A DNA stretch of 64,000 nt from Eurosta solidaginis (Eukaryota > Arthropoda > Insecta > Diptera > Tephritidae), in NCBI RefSeq assembly GCF_040869045.1, contig NC_090322.1, forward strand, positions 170,142,672-170,206,671, in the 5' to 3' direction. This document shows, one piece after another, positions 43,284-54,792 of the stretch. Position numbers and translations under genes: made by a program. Below the pieces are notes generated by a model. It searched no databases, was not told the origin of the DNA, and saw only the letters and a program-made list of their open reading frames with translations. Position 1 is the first letter of the stretch. Each line of letters opens with the position of its first letter.

Positions 43284-46200
43284 ATGGCTTCATACACCAG
43301 CACAGAGAATAAACCACCAGTACTTCATATATTGGTTGTAGGATTTCATCACAAGCTTGGATGCCAGGTGGGACAGAGATCTTTCCAAATTGGTGTGTAA
43401 GCATGTATTTATTAAAGAACTTTTTGTGTCTGACATAGGTTGAATTTTCACATCCACCACTTATACCAGGCACAACTGGTAAAAACGAATGTCCATCAGG
43501 TTGGAAATATTTGCCTACTTTGGCATTGCCCGATGGTTCACATAACTTCACCGAGGATACTGTTTTCTTTAACTTGCCCAGCCTTACTGAGCCAACGGAA
43601 AGTGTATATGGTGTATCTTGTTACCGGCAAATACCCATTGAAGTAAGTGCAAACAAAGAATTTACATATAACTAAAAGGGGCTAGAACTTAAGGTGGGTT
43701 TTGCATAAATTGTCCGGCAAAGGACCATCAACATCGATACCACTCCCCTAAGCCCCCGGGGAGTGTATTTATCACTACAACAACAGGAGATATACCTATT
43801 GGAAAATTTGAGAGCAAAGATATATTAACAGGCGGAAAAAAGCCAGGGATCAATAAGTATTTCTTTTCACTAAAAAATATGAGACCATACTTCTATAGAA
43901 ATATATCTAATATAAATTCTAAATCGCCAGCATATTATTTATACTAAAGCCAGTATTTTCAGTTAGGTTATTTCAATATCCTCTCCAATTTTTTATATTA
44001 AATATATTTTTCTTTGCCTTTATCTTTACAGAAATTACAAATACGCACAGCGGATATGACACGTAGTACCATACAAAAATCAATTGTAATACTTGCACGT
44101 CTGCCCATCTATGGATATATAGAGGTGAAATTGTCTTTGATTGCCGATGCGTTCTTTGAAAAAGGTGATTTTTCTTGCACAGAATTATTAATAAAGGCTT
44201 TTGAACAGCTTAATGCTTGCCTGGACGACGAAAAACAACGACATCTACGCAATTTTTACGTAGGATTATCTCTGCGGGAAATTGTATTACATTGGCGCCA
44301 TAAAACACTCATACTATTCAAATTGTTCTTATTGCAACGACGCGTTGTATGTTTTGGCTCTCCTGTACGTGGGATGTGTGTGCTTTTGTTGGGTATCTCA
44401 TCACTAATACCACGTTTATTAGAGAAAGGCTTTCAGGAAGTTGCATGTGTGCGTACATCCCGTCCGCTATCACCAATGCCTGACTTTACAGATTCCATAT
44501 TAAAGGAAGCTGCTGAATTGAAAGAAAGCGACGAAAAGACAATTGCAAATTTGGCAAAAGACCAACAAGATAAGTTAACTACAAAAAATAAAAATGTTGG
44601 CGACAAAGAAAGCGATATCTGTGTTTCTGACACATTGGACGACTGCACTTTGATATCGACTGCAATATCAGCAGGAAGTCATGCGGCCAGTGATAACACA
44701 TCGACGGCAGCTTCAACAAATACATCGCCACAGTCAACACGTGAATTAAAACGTCTAGATTCATCAGAAGGTGCATGTGGTGATATGGGAAGTAAAGTTT
44801 TTATGCGAAGCGACTCTTTAACACGTGAAGGGAGTGTAGATACATTGGCATGTGAGTAGCATTTATAAATGCACTAGCGGACCCGTCAGACGTTGTTCTG
44901 CCCTAAATTTGGTCTATCTGCATATATTTCAAAAAGCGTTTTCTCTCTAACTCTGCCCTCCCCTCTTAACTTCTTAATAATCATTTTATTCACTCTTCCC
45001 TCCGTCATTTTCGCTTCACCTATCTCTATTTTCGTCTCACTATATCTCTTTCTCAGTCTCCTTATCCTTCCCTCTTTTCTCTTCTCTCAAGTTTTTCCCA
45101 TTCTTCTTCATCCCTTATTGCCAGTCCCAGAGGGTAGTATGCATTTTGTTCCAGTCGCATTCCGAGTTCCAGTCCCACTCCGAACTCAATCCCTATCCTA
45201 GTCCTAATCTCATTCCCAGCCCGTCTCTGGTCTACTTCCCCGAAAAAAGGATCGTAAATACTAATATAGGCAAACTTATATACCAAATTTCAGGCAAATC
45301 GAATAGGACGTATGTAAATAGGTATGTGCGTATTATCAATTCATGCTTTTTTTCGGCTTCGCATGCATATTTATCAGTTTTGCCAGGTTGATGCGGCGAC
45401 TAAATCGAATATCATAATGAAAATTACTTTAAAGCTGTGAGCAACAGCTCTCATTTGATATCCATATTACACACACAATTTAGGGGTATCCGGGTCCACA
45501 TTTTGGCTTATATCTCGAGACCCTAGTCACCCAGAGGTATAAATTACTCTGTACTAAAGCACACATCAACAGCTTCAATTGGATACCCATAATGTAAAAA
45601 CACATCCTAGTGTTTCCCTTGTCCACGTTTTGGCCTATATATCGAGACTTTAGTCACCTATAGGTATGAAAACTAACCTACTAAAGCACTCATCAACAGC
45701 TTCAATTTGATACCCATAATGTAAAAACACATCCTAGTGTTACCCTGATTCACGTTTTGGCCTATATCTCAAGAACCTAATCACAAATAAATATGAAAAT
45801 TACCCTGTACTAAAGCACTCATCAACAGCTTTCATTTGTTATCATTCTTGTATAAACACTTTCTAGAGGTACCCGGGTCCACATTTTGGCCTATATCTCG
45901 AGACCCTAGTCACCCACGGGTACGAAAAATACCCCGTATCAAAGTACTCATAAACAGCTTCCATTTGATGCCCACATTGTACAAACATATCCCAGGATTA
46001 CCCAGGTCCACCTTTTGATCTCAAGACCCTATCCAGAACGGGATAAAAAGTATCCATTTATGTTGCATAAATATGTATGTACATACCTATGTCAAGCAGA
46101 TATTATATGAAAATACATACATATGTATGTACATTCATACATGCCTAAACCTACGCCCGAAGTTAAATAACGCAGCGAATGCTATGTACATATGTACGTA

Positions 46201-49200
46201 TGTGTCGCATCATGCCTCACTCAAAAGCAATTAGCGCGCACAGTTGACACCGAACAATCACACACACGAGTTTTTTGGGAAAAATGTTACTTTTGTTTAA
46301 ACAATTTGGCTGATATAAGAAAGGAATCAAGTAATTTTTTTATGCAGAACGAAGATAAATATTTTAAAGTTTTACTGAAAAGTAGAATTTTTCAAATCCA
46401 TCCTTCCGTTTATGTGTTATAGCTGTGTAAACAAAAATTTTATGATTTTTTACTACATTTTGGCAATTTGCCACGCCCCTATAATATATACATCCAAATT
46501 ATATTAACTGTACCATCTCACGTAGCTAAGCTTTCAAATGCAAAAATCCGTTTTAAAATCGGAGCATTCTGTGTGAAGTAATGTGCATACATGGCATTTA
46601 GTGACTTTATTTTATAAGATTTATAGATAGATAGCACTATGATCATATTGATGATATCCACAATGTTACTTTTGTTTAAACAATTTGGCTGATATAAGAA
46701 AGGAATCAAGTATTTTTTTTATGCTGAACGAAGATAAATAATTTAAAGTTTTACTGAAAAGTAGAATTTTTCAAATCCATCCCTCCGTTTATGTGTTATA
46801 GCTGTGTAAACAAAAATTTTATGATTTGTTACTACATTTTGGCAATTTGCCACGCCCCTATAATATATACCTTCAAATTATATTAACTGTACCATCTCAC
46901 GTAGCTAAGTTTTCAAATGTAAAAAACCGTTTTAAAATCGGAGCATTCTGTGTGAAGTTATGTGCATACATGGCATTTAGCGACTTTTATTATAAGATTT
47001 ATAGATAGATAGATAGATAGCACTATGATCATATTGATGATATACACATGTTATAATTTGAAATGAGTTATAGATTCAATATATTTACTATACATTCTAT
47101 ACCTATTTTCGCAAAAATATTTTTCAGCAACACTCTGCACATTGTCAGCAATCAATCCGGATGAGTATCGTGCCCCAATTACAATATTTGCCAGCGGTAA
47201 TCTCTTTTTGCCATATCTTTCATTGCCATATATGGATCTACTAGGTGATCCATCGGTACTAAGCTATGTCATAGGTACATCAAATGTGCTATTCCAACAA
47301 AAACGTCATGTTGCCGATGTGCTAGTCGATATAGAGAATGCCAATATTGAGAGTATTGATGCAGATCTGCGACGCCAATTAGTATTGAGTACAGAAGATT
47401 TACGTTTTATGGATTATCTGCTAAAACATGTACAGACTCCGAAGGAAGATGCTGAAGGAAGCGAGCATTGGATACGTGATCAATTTCAAGGTTATATTCT
47501 AGCTTTACTACGTACCGCAGTGACAAATGGTATACACAAACATGCATGCGCAATAAGATTTGTACTTTTCTGTTTACATAATATTTCATATTGCATTAGA
47601 TATTACAGCCAAAGATAACGAACATTTCAATGCAATGTTTATGCAGTCATTTAAACGCACACAATGTTTCCAGGAATGGTATGACGTGCGACCGGATGCG
47701 CAATTTTTTGAAGCTTTGCCCCCCGGTCATCCGTTTGCTGGCACACTTTCAGTCGCAGATATGAAACTTAAAATCGCACAGTAAGATATATTCCATTTTA
47801 GTTATTAAACTCCATCACGAGGGAACCAAAAAAAAGTTGCTTAGTTTCTAACTTTTAACAAAGGACACACTTTTCGTAGTATTAAAGAGTCAGTTCCTGA
47901 TGCTAAAATATCGAATAACCTTATTACGCTACTAGAGTGTGCTAGTTTCAAAACAAATTTTTAAGCGTAATACTTCCACATATAATTCGGGTTGTTCTAT
48001 TACGGTTGCATCCACGTGTGGTTAAAGCGGATACGTATCAAAAGCTATATTTATAGAAAGCATTTAAACCCATTGCGTTAATGAAATGAAGACAGGAAAA
48101 TATTACCAATAAATACGAACAGATTTGTTGCTTCCCTCTAATATATATCAAGTTGTAAGCAAGAGAGAAAAGTAAATATCCAAAATTAAAGTCCAAAATT
48201 AATAGTTTTGTAAGGAATTATATTATAAAAGGAATAACAGTTTCAGCCCCTGATATTCAAAGATATTTGGAAGCTGGGCTTGATCTAGAAGGTTCAATGT
48301 GGTCATATTAAATCGTTTCCAAGATACTCGGGCTATACCTTAATGGTGCTTGTTACCGGAACGTACTGGCTCTATCTTCGGCAAAGGATCGTCAACAACG
48401 ATAACACTCCTCAAAACACGTTACTATCGACTGTAAATTCTTCTAATTTGTCAACGTTAAAAAATGTGGGACAATTTTTTCACTTGATGTTTTTCAGGCA
48501 TCACTTGAAAATTTTATTTTCTATCCTTGACACTTCTTACGTGAAATATAAAGCCTTCAATTGTTTAATGATGAAGTGGCGTTCTTTTTTTCTTTTGATG
48601 TTTTAACCGAAATTTAACATATACTAAACTTCGAATTTGCAGTGCAATTGAAGCAACTTTTTTGATGAGGCACCCTAATGTGCATGCATATTTAAGTAAT
48701 TGTTATTAAAGTTTTGATAAGTATACTCCATAATTTAATTTTATTGCAGAACAATGCAAAACAGCGAAAGTGGTCGTAAAATTAACCACGCTGTAAATAC
48801 AACCAGTCGGGTAGTTGGTGAGAGCAAAATAAATTTGTAAAGCAATTAAATATTTAACGACACTATTCGATTTACACAGGTGTTGCGCTCTCGCAGGCGA
48901 AAGGTACATTCTCTACATGGTGGTCATCGATAACAACAGCACCTACACAAACTGCTACAATACCAACCATCCGTGGTGATGGTGACATAGATGTTAGGAG
49001 CAATACATACACAGGTGGGCAACAATTACAAGAGCAAACAGAAGAAATAGCTGTAACATTCCAAAACATTGTGGATCAACCAGAAAATGTGAATATAGTA
49101 CATGTTGAAGGTGAAAAGAAACAGACAAACGTCATGGATAGCAATAATAGTAGTAGCGGCAGTAGTAATAATGGCAGTGAAAAGATTATTGATAGTGCAG

Positions 49201-49430
49201 AAGAGTTGGATGAGGATGAGGTTGGTAAATTGACTAAAGTAGCAATCGATAATACTAATAATATCGATGATCTTAACCTAAACACACAACAACTACAAGG
49301 TATTGTAGAAATTGGACGTGAAGCTGTTGTATTAGATAAACCCAAAGCTGCACCGTTACAAACGCCTACATGCGGGACTGATGTTGCAAATGAGCCACCT
49401 AGGGGCAATGGCGATGTATTTATTGTATGA
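43284..49430 (+). CDS. AVL9: AVL9 homologue, DENN-type late-secretory transport protein, seven exons
   Basis: Exons: 43284-43367, 43439-43642, 44032-44851, 47128-47529, 47600-47780, 48750-48817, 48880-49430. All joins are GT-AG, the phases agree, and the spliced length is 2310 nt (769 residues plus stop). The N terminus reads PPVLHILVVGFHHKLGCQ then VEFSHPPLIPG, followed by GWKYLPTLALPDGSHNFTED, TVFFNLP and YGVSCYRQI, the hallmark of AVL9. Exon 3 holds RDLVLHF-like REIVLHWRHKTLILFKLFLL; exon 5 has HPFAGTLSVADMKLKIAQ; exons 6-7 keep TTSRVVGGVALSQAKGTFST. Yeast Avl9 acts in exocytic Golgi-to-surface traffic, and animal AVL9 belongs to the DENN superfamily. The middle linker (about 230-370) and the C-terminal tail are Ser/Thr/Asn/Asp-rich and fly-specific. 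Intron 3 (2.3 kb) is full of repeats. Confidence 0.93.
43709..43787 (+). repeat. SINE-like 3' fragment in AVL9 intron 2
   Basis: CCGGCAAAGGACCATCAACA, then ACTCCCCTAAGC...GGGGAGTGT and ATCACTACAACAACA, matches the 3' end of the element at 52176-52547 read on its own strand. Confidence 0.7.
44873..46040 (+). mobile_element. Helentron-like element in AVL9 intron 3
   Basis: Starts ACTAGCGGACCCGTCAGACG TTGTTCTGCCC, then a pyrimidine tract and about five 128-bp units each with TTTTGGCCTATATCTCGAGA. It is the same family as 23816-25590 but diverged and without the poly-C run. It is non-coding and in the same orientation as the gene. Confidence 0.55.
46283..47045. repeat. ~379-bp direct tandem duplication in AVL9 intron 3
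   Basis: AATGTTACTTTTGTTTAAAC starts at 46283 and again at 46662; the two units are about 95% identical, through CACGCCCCTATAATATA and GATAGATAGCACTATGATCA. The second has two extra GATA repeats. It is non-coding. Confidence 0.9.
48250..48420 (+). repeat. Degenerate SINE-like copy in AVL9 intron 5
   Basis: AATGTGGTCATATTAAATCG, CTCGGGC, TGTTACCGGAACGTACTGG, GGCAAAGGATCGTCAACAAC and GATAACACTCC match the minus strand of 52176-52547 in order. The 3' tail is lost. Confidence 0.65.
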
Positions 49431-50153
49431 TTTTTTTAGCAAAGATTGGAAAGATAAATAATAATTATATTTATACTTAAAAGATATAATTTTTGTAAAA
49501 AGTTCTAGTTTCTATTGTTAAGTATAATGAAAAAAGCATTTTCGAAAAACGTGTCGAGATAATACATGAACTCTTTACATATTAGGAATCTTACCGTACC
49601 CGCTCAAAATTAAAACAATATGCAGGATCGTGCAATTGAAGCGACTATGATACCACTGGCAGACGCATTTTAGTTGTAGGCTAGTTCTGTAAGCGCCAGC
49701 CAAAATCGTGAGCACTGGTTGTTAGTTTCCAACGCAAACGTATTGCAATTAATTGGGAAACCCGCAAATTAAAAAAAAGAAAAACGCTTGCTTTCTTCTC
49801 TAAATTTCATTTCGTTTATTCTGAAATACAATTGTGTTTTTCTGAAACGAATTGAATGTTTGAGCCATGGTATCATCCAAAAAATTTACTAGAAAAAATT
49901 TCTATTTTTGTATATTTGTTTTGCTACAATTTCTTCTTTATTACTTTTAGAGTGGGCGAAAAAAATAAAAAAACTCCGAACAAATTGCCATTGCAGTAAA
50001 ATTTTCTTTAAAGCTCTTGACTTGAGTTTTATTTGGTATTATCTGAAATATGAAAGTTGTTAACGCGTTTCGGGATGGATGAGCTTTAATTTATCTGTCA
50101 TGAGAAACTCAAATTGTCAACGAAGCAAGAACCAGAGGTAAGTGACGCGATAA
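49431..50153. other. AVL9 3' flank, nothing else recognised
   Basis: Probable AVL9 3' UTR at the start; no canonical AATAAA close to the stop. Around 50165-50215 a sequence with CCTGGGTTCACGATCC resembles a tRNA B-box and may be a SINE remnant. Confidence 0.35.
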
Positions 50154-50224
50154 ATGACTTTAATAAGCGTGGTTCGCCTATCGCACCGAAGATCCTGGGT
50201 TCACGATCCGGTCAAAGAATCTAT

Positions 50225-50580
50225 ACATAGCAAAGCTAATGCAACCAATTCACCGTGCAGAATTTTAAATTTAGACGAATCTATACTAGGTGATAGCAAA
50301 GCGAATGCAACCAATTCATCGTGCAGAATTTTAAATTTAGGCGAATCTGTACTAGGTGATAGCAAAGCGAATGCAACCAATTCGCCGTGCAGAATTTTAA
50401 ATTTAGGCGAATCTATACAAGGTGATAGCAAAGCTAATGCAACCAATTCGCCTTGCAGAATTTTAAATTTAGGCGAATCTATACAAGGTGATAGCAAAGC
50501 TAATGCAACCAATTCGCCGTGCAGAATTTTAAATTTAGGAGAATCTATACAATGTGATGACAAAGCGAATTCAACCAATT
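50225..50580 (+). repeat. 66-bp minisatellite (about five units)
   Basis: The unit begins GATAGCAAAGC(G/T)AATGCAACC and contains CAGAATTTTAAATTTAGGCG; spacing is 66 bp. Because 66 is a multiple of three, an open frame runs through on each strand (repeat SKANATNSPCRILNLGES on the plus strand). I see no sign that either is a real protein. The array is continued beyond a LINE insertion at about 50972. Confidence 0.9.
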
Positions 50581-50959
50581 GTAATGGGATTACAACACAA
50601 CTCCATATAGGGCATTAATAGGCCTCTCGAAAATTAACCTAAGAATCCTAACAGCTATTCTTGTAGACTGAACAGTCACATGCAAAAGCTAGGTATATTA
50701 TCGAACAACACATGTCGGTTTTGTGATCAATCAGCGGAGACGGCGGACCATGTAATCCTGGAGTGTGACGCAATCTTAAGACGTAGGGCTAAGTTTATGG
50801 ACTCACCATAGCCAGAGCATTCTCACATCAAATCCCTCAAGCCAGGTGAACTGCTAGGGTTCATCAGAGACGTCGGCTTGGATGAGGTGTTGTGAAGCAG
50901 CTGAGGGCACAATAGATCAATGGTCGCAGTGCGATCCTCAATTAATTATCTATCTATCT
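50581..50959 (+). mobile_element. 5'-truncated LINE 3' end inserted in the minisatellite
   Basis: Encodes CRFCDQSAETADHVILECDA, then ILRRRAKFMDS, a TAG, and KPGELLGFIRDVGLDEVL with TGA: the C-terminal CCHC region of a non-LTR ORF2. It ends in a (TATC)n tail. The 12-bp target duplication ATTCAACCAATT is at 50569-50580 and 50960-50971. The family is distinct from the (CAA)n-tailed LINE elsewhere in the window. Confidence 0.88.
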
Positions 50960-50971
50960 ATTCAACCAATT

Positions 50972-51416
50972 CGACGTGCCAAAAACTTTAAATCAAAGGA
51001 AACTTAAATTGGATTAACTGACATATTGTTGTACAAGACATTGTGGATTATATATGCACAATGGTACAAGGCGTTGTAAGGAAAATAATCAAGGAGAAGC
51101 AATGAGCTGTTAGGATAATAACACCTTGTACTGAATTCGCTTTGCAATAATCCCTTTTCGTAAATTAAAAAAAAAGGAGTTGACTTGAGTATTTTTTTGA
51201 ATTTAGCAATATTAATCTGGCTTTGAAACAGCAAAACCAAAGAGTTTTTATTTATCAAGAGCCGCCACTTGATACTTTGGCAAATTACTCAATGTTTTTT
51301 ACATTTATAAAAATACATTTTCAAGGCGTATATGCTACAAGCTCCCATTTTGAGAATTCATCTTGAAAGTCCGAGTTGCATCATCTCGATTTCACAGCCA
51401 ACAATGGTATGCCATC
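50972..51416. other. Spacer before the 3.27-kb array
   Basis: Contains a leftover minisatellite piece at its left end, otherwise no recognised feature. It gives the unique left flank of the array (GGTATGCCATC at 51406-51416). Confidence 0.5.
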
Positions 51417-51454
51417 ACTATTTCATTCCAGTTTCCCTGATAGCGACGTGTCAT

Positions 51455-51735
51455 ATCTTTTATGATGAGCCGTATGAGCTTTACGCAGATATGTAGATAG
51501 TGCAGCGAATAAAAACCCAAAGGGTTCGCTGGCTAGGTCATGTTATGCGAATGGATGAAGACACTCCGGCCAAGAAAGTATTTTAGTCGACATCGCACTT
51601 TGGAAGCAGAGGAAGGGAGAGACCTCCAGTGAGTTGGGAGAGGCAAGTGCAAAAAACTTCACCTTCGTTGGTGTTCCCAACTGGCGTCGGTTGTCACGAA
51701 TCGGCCGAAATCGCTTAGGCGGTTAAAGGGCAGTT
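51455..51735 (+). pseudogene. LINE ORF2 C-terminal fragment (in every unit)
   Basis: One frame reads YDEPYELYADM, a TAG, then RIKTQRVRWLGHVMRMDEDT and PAKKVF, then GSRGRERPPVSWERQV in a shifted reading: the RLRWLGHVxRM...GRGRPxxRW signature of a non-LTR retrotransposon C terminus. Stops and frameshifts make it inactive. Equivalent copies lie at 54727, 57999 and 61271 onward. Confidence 0.8.
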
Positions 51736-52175
51736 AATAGTGATGAATGCTGAAGGAACATCCGATTTTAACGAATTTTGTGGTTTCCTAACAAATAGCC
51801 CACTACTTCCTTACAATATTTTTAGGCTTCTAACGTAATTTCTCTAAATTTTCCATTTAAAGCTTTTAGATATTTAAAGTCTCATTCTCTTTATTCAGCA
51901 CCTTCACCGATTGTTTCAACATCTCCAGTTTTATATGCAAATGGGGTAGCAAACCGTGGTGCAGAGATGAATTCAATCCTTCTCTTTCTCCGCCCGTAGC
52001 CACCAGCATACTTATAACTTTCACATACCATCAAGCTGTGTTCTTCGTACTTTATTTTGTCTGACATTCTTCAAATTCTCATTGTCGTTATGCAAAAGGA
52101 CTGCTGTTACCTCCATCTAGATGATAATATAAACAATCTTCATTCGTTCATGTCATATACGATGTTGAACATTCT

Positions 52176-52547
52176 GTTGTTGTTGTTGTTGTAGCGATAA
52201 GGACACTCCCCGAAGGCCTTGGATATGTTGATTGATTGATTGCCGGATGCAGATCCGGTACCTTGCCCGACCATCTCGGGAACGATTTGGTATGACCACA
52301 TGCGACTTTCTAGGCCATCCCGCCCTCCATGAGGAGTTTGTGGTCGACAGAGCCTCGGCGGTTAATGAAACAGTATTCGTCACGGATAGGTGAGGTTGAC
52401 AATTGGGTTGAAGAAGCTATATTTTGCGCTGGCAACACCTTGAAAGGGTTGCGTTGCACAACCCCTTGAATCTATTTGGTATTTTGGTCGCCTCTTACGA
52501 CAGGCATACCTACCGCAGGTATATTCGCGGGTATTTTCTAACCCGCA
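52176..52547 (-). mobile_element. SINE-like element, 372 bp (unit 1)
   Basis: Read on the minus strand it starts at GGGTTAGAAAATACCCGCGA, has GGTATGCCTGTCGTAAGAGG and GATTCAAGGGGTTGTG, and ends with CCTTCGGGGAGTGTCCTTAT, CGCTACAACAACAAC. The duplication GTTGAACATTCT flanks it (52164-52175, 52548-52559). It is too short for a protein and is mobilised presumably by a LINE with the same (CAA)n tail. Copies follow at 55448-55819, 58720-59091 and 61992-62363. Confidence 0.88.
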
Positions 52548-52559
52548 GTTGAACATTCT

Positions 52560-53160
52560 CGATAAGCCTAACTAAGCGAGGAACATCATCACAAAACACT
52601 AGATCACAATCTTCAGCAAAATAAGATACAAAGTTGCATTCTCTGTTGCGATAACAAGCAACCAAGTGCGGGAGAAAGTATTTGCTTTGCAGATAGTCTT
52701 GATCCGAGCTTAGTTGCATCTTCTGGCAGATTTATATTGCTTCGTTCAGTTCTTGTGGGGAAAATACTTGGTTCCAGTTGTACTTGGTCCAAATTAGGCG
52801 TCAGGTTTAGATATATCCTTCCGATAGCTACCACTGTCATCAGCTTTCTATGATTCTAAGTACGGTGATCTTGGCATCCTAGGATATTTCAAATCCTTTT
52901 CCGTTTTCGCATTGTAACCTGGAGATTACAGACGTTGTCCTTTCATTTTGACCACTTTCGAAGTTCACGAACACGTTGTACAACCTTTATGTTGGAGACA
53001 TGTTTTATCACGCAGTTCCAGATTTTGTAAAAACGCTTTCTATACAAAAACAGAAGATCTCACGGATATCAAACGCGAACGGAAAATCCCTGACCCAAAA
53101 CAAGTAAAGCAAAAACCCATACTTATTATTAAGAATTCATGAGCTTAACACCGGCTATAA
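52560..53160. other. Unit interior without recognised gene
   Basis: Between the SINE-like element and the hairpin there are overlapping short open frames on both strands with no conserved motif. They recur only because the unit recurs. Confidence 0.45.
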
Positions 53161-53531
53161 TAATAAAATATTCAATTATTATATTATTCTAAGAGAAACT
53201 GAAAAGAAAGAAACTTTACAAAAACAAAATCTACACATCTCGCAAATTAATAGACAGAATGTCTCAATTGTGTTGTTAGTGTAGAAATGAGATAAACTGA
53301 ATTAAGCAAGGAAACCAATACAAGCAGGATAGCCTAGTGGTTAAGGCAAGTGCAGTTTCACTGTGTGATTCGCGGTTCGAATCTCGGTGAAACCTTTGAT
53401 AACATTTAGAAATTGCCTGATGATTGTGGCGGTTTTCGAAATGGTACCATCGCAATATACCAGTAAATGTTTCTTTCTTTCTTTTCAGTTTTCTTAGAAA
53501 AATATAATAATTGAATATTCATAAAATAGTA
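53161..53531. repeat. Imperfect inverted repeat enclosing a tRNA-like sequence (unit 1)
   Basis: Arms 53161-53216 and about 53465-53531 are inverse copies (ATATTCAATTATTATATT, CTAAGA-AACTGAAAAGAAAG) with a few mismatches and an extra GAAA. The 250-bp loop contains the tRNA-like sequence. Repeats of this structure occur in the other units at +3272, +6544 and +9816. Confidence 0.75.
53323..53395 (+). tRNA. tRNA-like sequence or tRNA-derived SINE head, degenerate
   Basis: TAGCCTAGTGGTTAAGGC fits an A box with a D-arm stem, and GGTTCGAATCT fits a B box at the correct distance. The acceptor ends do not pair and the T stem has two mismatches, so it is not a functional tRNA; no anticodon is assigned. 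Copies at 56595, 59867 and 63139. Confidence 0.4.
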
Positions 53532-53781
53532 CATACAAAGAAATTTAAAAGCATTTACATTTATTAATATTACATTTTTAAATCTTAGTAAAAAAAGAAA
53601 CATAAATCTATATTTAAGTATAACAGTTAAATTATATTATAATTATGTATGTAAAATCTCATTTTTATGTATCTTGCAATAAAAAAAGTTTAAGTATTTA
53701 ATATTAATAAATCATATAAAAAAGATGAATATTATGAATAACATTTCCATTAAAATTCACCAAAACAACAAATAATTATGT

Positions 53782-54792
53782 TTAAACGTTATTGGTTAAC
53801 TCCTCCTGAAGCGCTTTTAACTCCACTTCACGCTCCTCAACTAATTTACTAAATTCTACTAATATTTCATTTGAACGTTCGAGTTCTTTCTCAAAAATAT
53901 TTTGTAAAGCTTCGCGTTCATCTGCTGCAGCATTATATTCCTGTTCGGCACAATTCATAAGCTCGTCGTTTTGTTTTTCTAAGTCTAATGCTTGCTTTCG
54001 CCTTTCACGCTTTTCATCTCGAGCGCTTTTTAAATCAAATTCTAATTGTTGCAAACGTTCTTCAACTTCAAGCATTTGCGTATCTAAGGCAGCGATTTGT
54101 TGTTGTTTTAGTTTTTCAAATTCGCTTATTTTACGTTCGCTCAACTTGAGTGCCATTTCGAGTTCACTATTTTTCACTTTTAATGTTGACTTTATATAGT
54201 GATTTAATTCTTGTACTTGATTTTCTAACTGCTCTAGTTGTTGCTGCATTTCTTGTAATTGTATTTGCGCACGCGCATATATTTCTTCTAACCTTTTTAT
54301 ACGTTCTTTTACTTCTATTTCTTGTGGATTGAGTGGTAATAGGAGATCGGCTGTATCAAATTGCATTTTTGTGCAACTAGTAGCAATTTTATACATATAA
54401 TCATTATATATAGCAATTTGGTCGTTTAGTTGTTTTTTATGACGTGATAGTAAAACTTGTTGATGATGTTGCCGACCCTCGAGCTCACGTAGGGTACGTT
54501 CCATAATTTGAAAGGCGTGCTTACGTTGCTCCAACTCTGCAATGCATGAATCACGCTGTTCTGCGCTCATTTCCTGATTTGAAATGATGTTTTGCATTTG
54601 CTCTATCTTTTCAACAAGTTGCATAAATTCGTGTTTACAAAGTTGACGTTCAGCTTGCAGTTCGCTTAATTGTTTATTTGTAATTTCTACTATTTCATTC
54701 CAGTTTCCCTGATAGCGACGTGTCATATCTTTTATGATGAGCCGTATGAGCTTTACGCAGATATGTAGATAGTGCAGCGAATAAAAACCCAA
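53782..54792 (-). CDS. Ndc80: Ndc80/Hec1-like C-terminal coiled coil (spanning units 1 and 2)
   Basis: A 336-residue minus-strand frame, almost entirely coiled coil. MQNIISNQEMSAEQRD followed by IAELEQRKHAFQIMERTLRE matches the QNIIDNQ...ER...L block of human HEC1, and LLLPLNPQEIEVKERI follows where HEC1 has its VPLKELLNETEEE loop. In Ndc80 this half of the rod joins Nuf2 and reaches the Spc24/25 dimer at the kinetochore. The calponin-homology head that binds microtubules is absent. Residues up to WNEIV, including the first Met, come from the next unit: the frame crosses the array junction at 54688/54689 and the first about 22 codons read antisense LINE flank. It may be only a terminal exon. 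Expression is unknown. Confidence 0.75.
   Translation of the reverse strand: MGFYSLHYLHICVKLIRLIIKDMTRRYQGNWNEIVEITNKQLSELQAERQLCKHEFMQLVEKIEQMQNIISNQEMSAEQRDSCIAELEQRKHAFQIMERTLRELEGRQHHQQVLLSRHKKQLNDQIAIYNDYMYKIATSCTKMQFDTADLLLPLNPQEIEVKERIKRLEEIYARAQIQLQEMQQQLEQLENQVQELNHYIKSTLKVKNSELEMALKLSERKISEFEKLKQQQIAALDTQMLEVEERLQQLEFDLKSARDEKRERRKQALDLEKQNDELMNCAEQEYNAAADEREALQNIFEKELERSNEILVEFSKLVEEREVELKALQEELTNNV

Noticed and set aside
49076..49408. Minus-strand 110-residue frame with leucine-rich repeats
   Set aside because: Antisense shadow of AVL9 exon 7; the Leu run is the reverse of Ser/Asn codons.
52613..52840. Minus-strand 75-residue frame repeated in all units
   Set aside because: Recurs only because the whole unit recurs; no domain, and it overlaps another frame of equal quality.
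53323..53395. Functional tRNA gene in each array unit
   Set aside because: Acceptor ends do not pair and the T stem has mismatches; kept only as tRNA-like.
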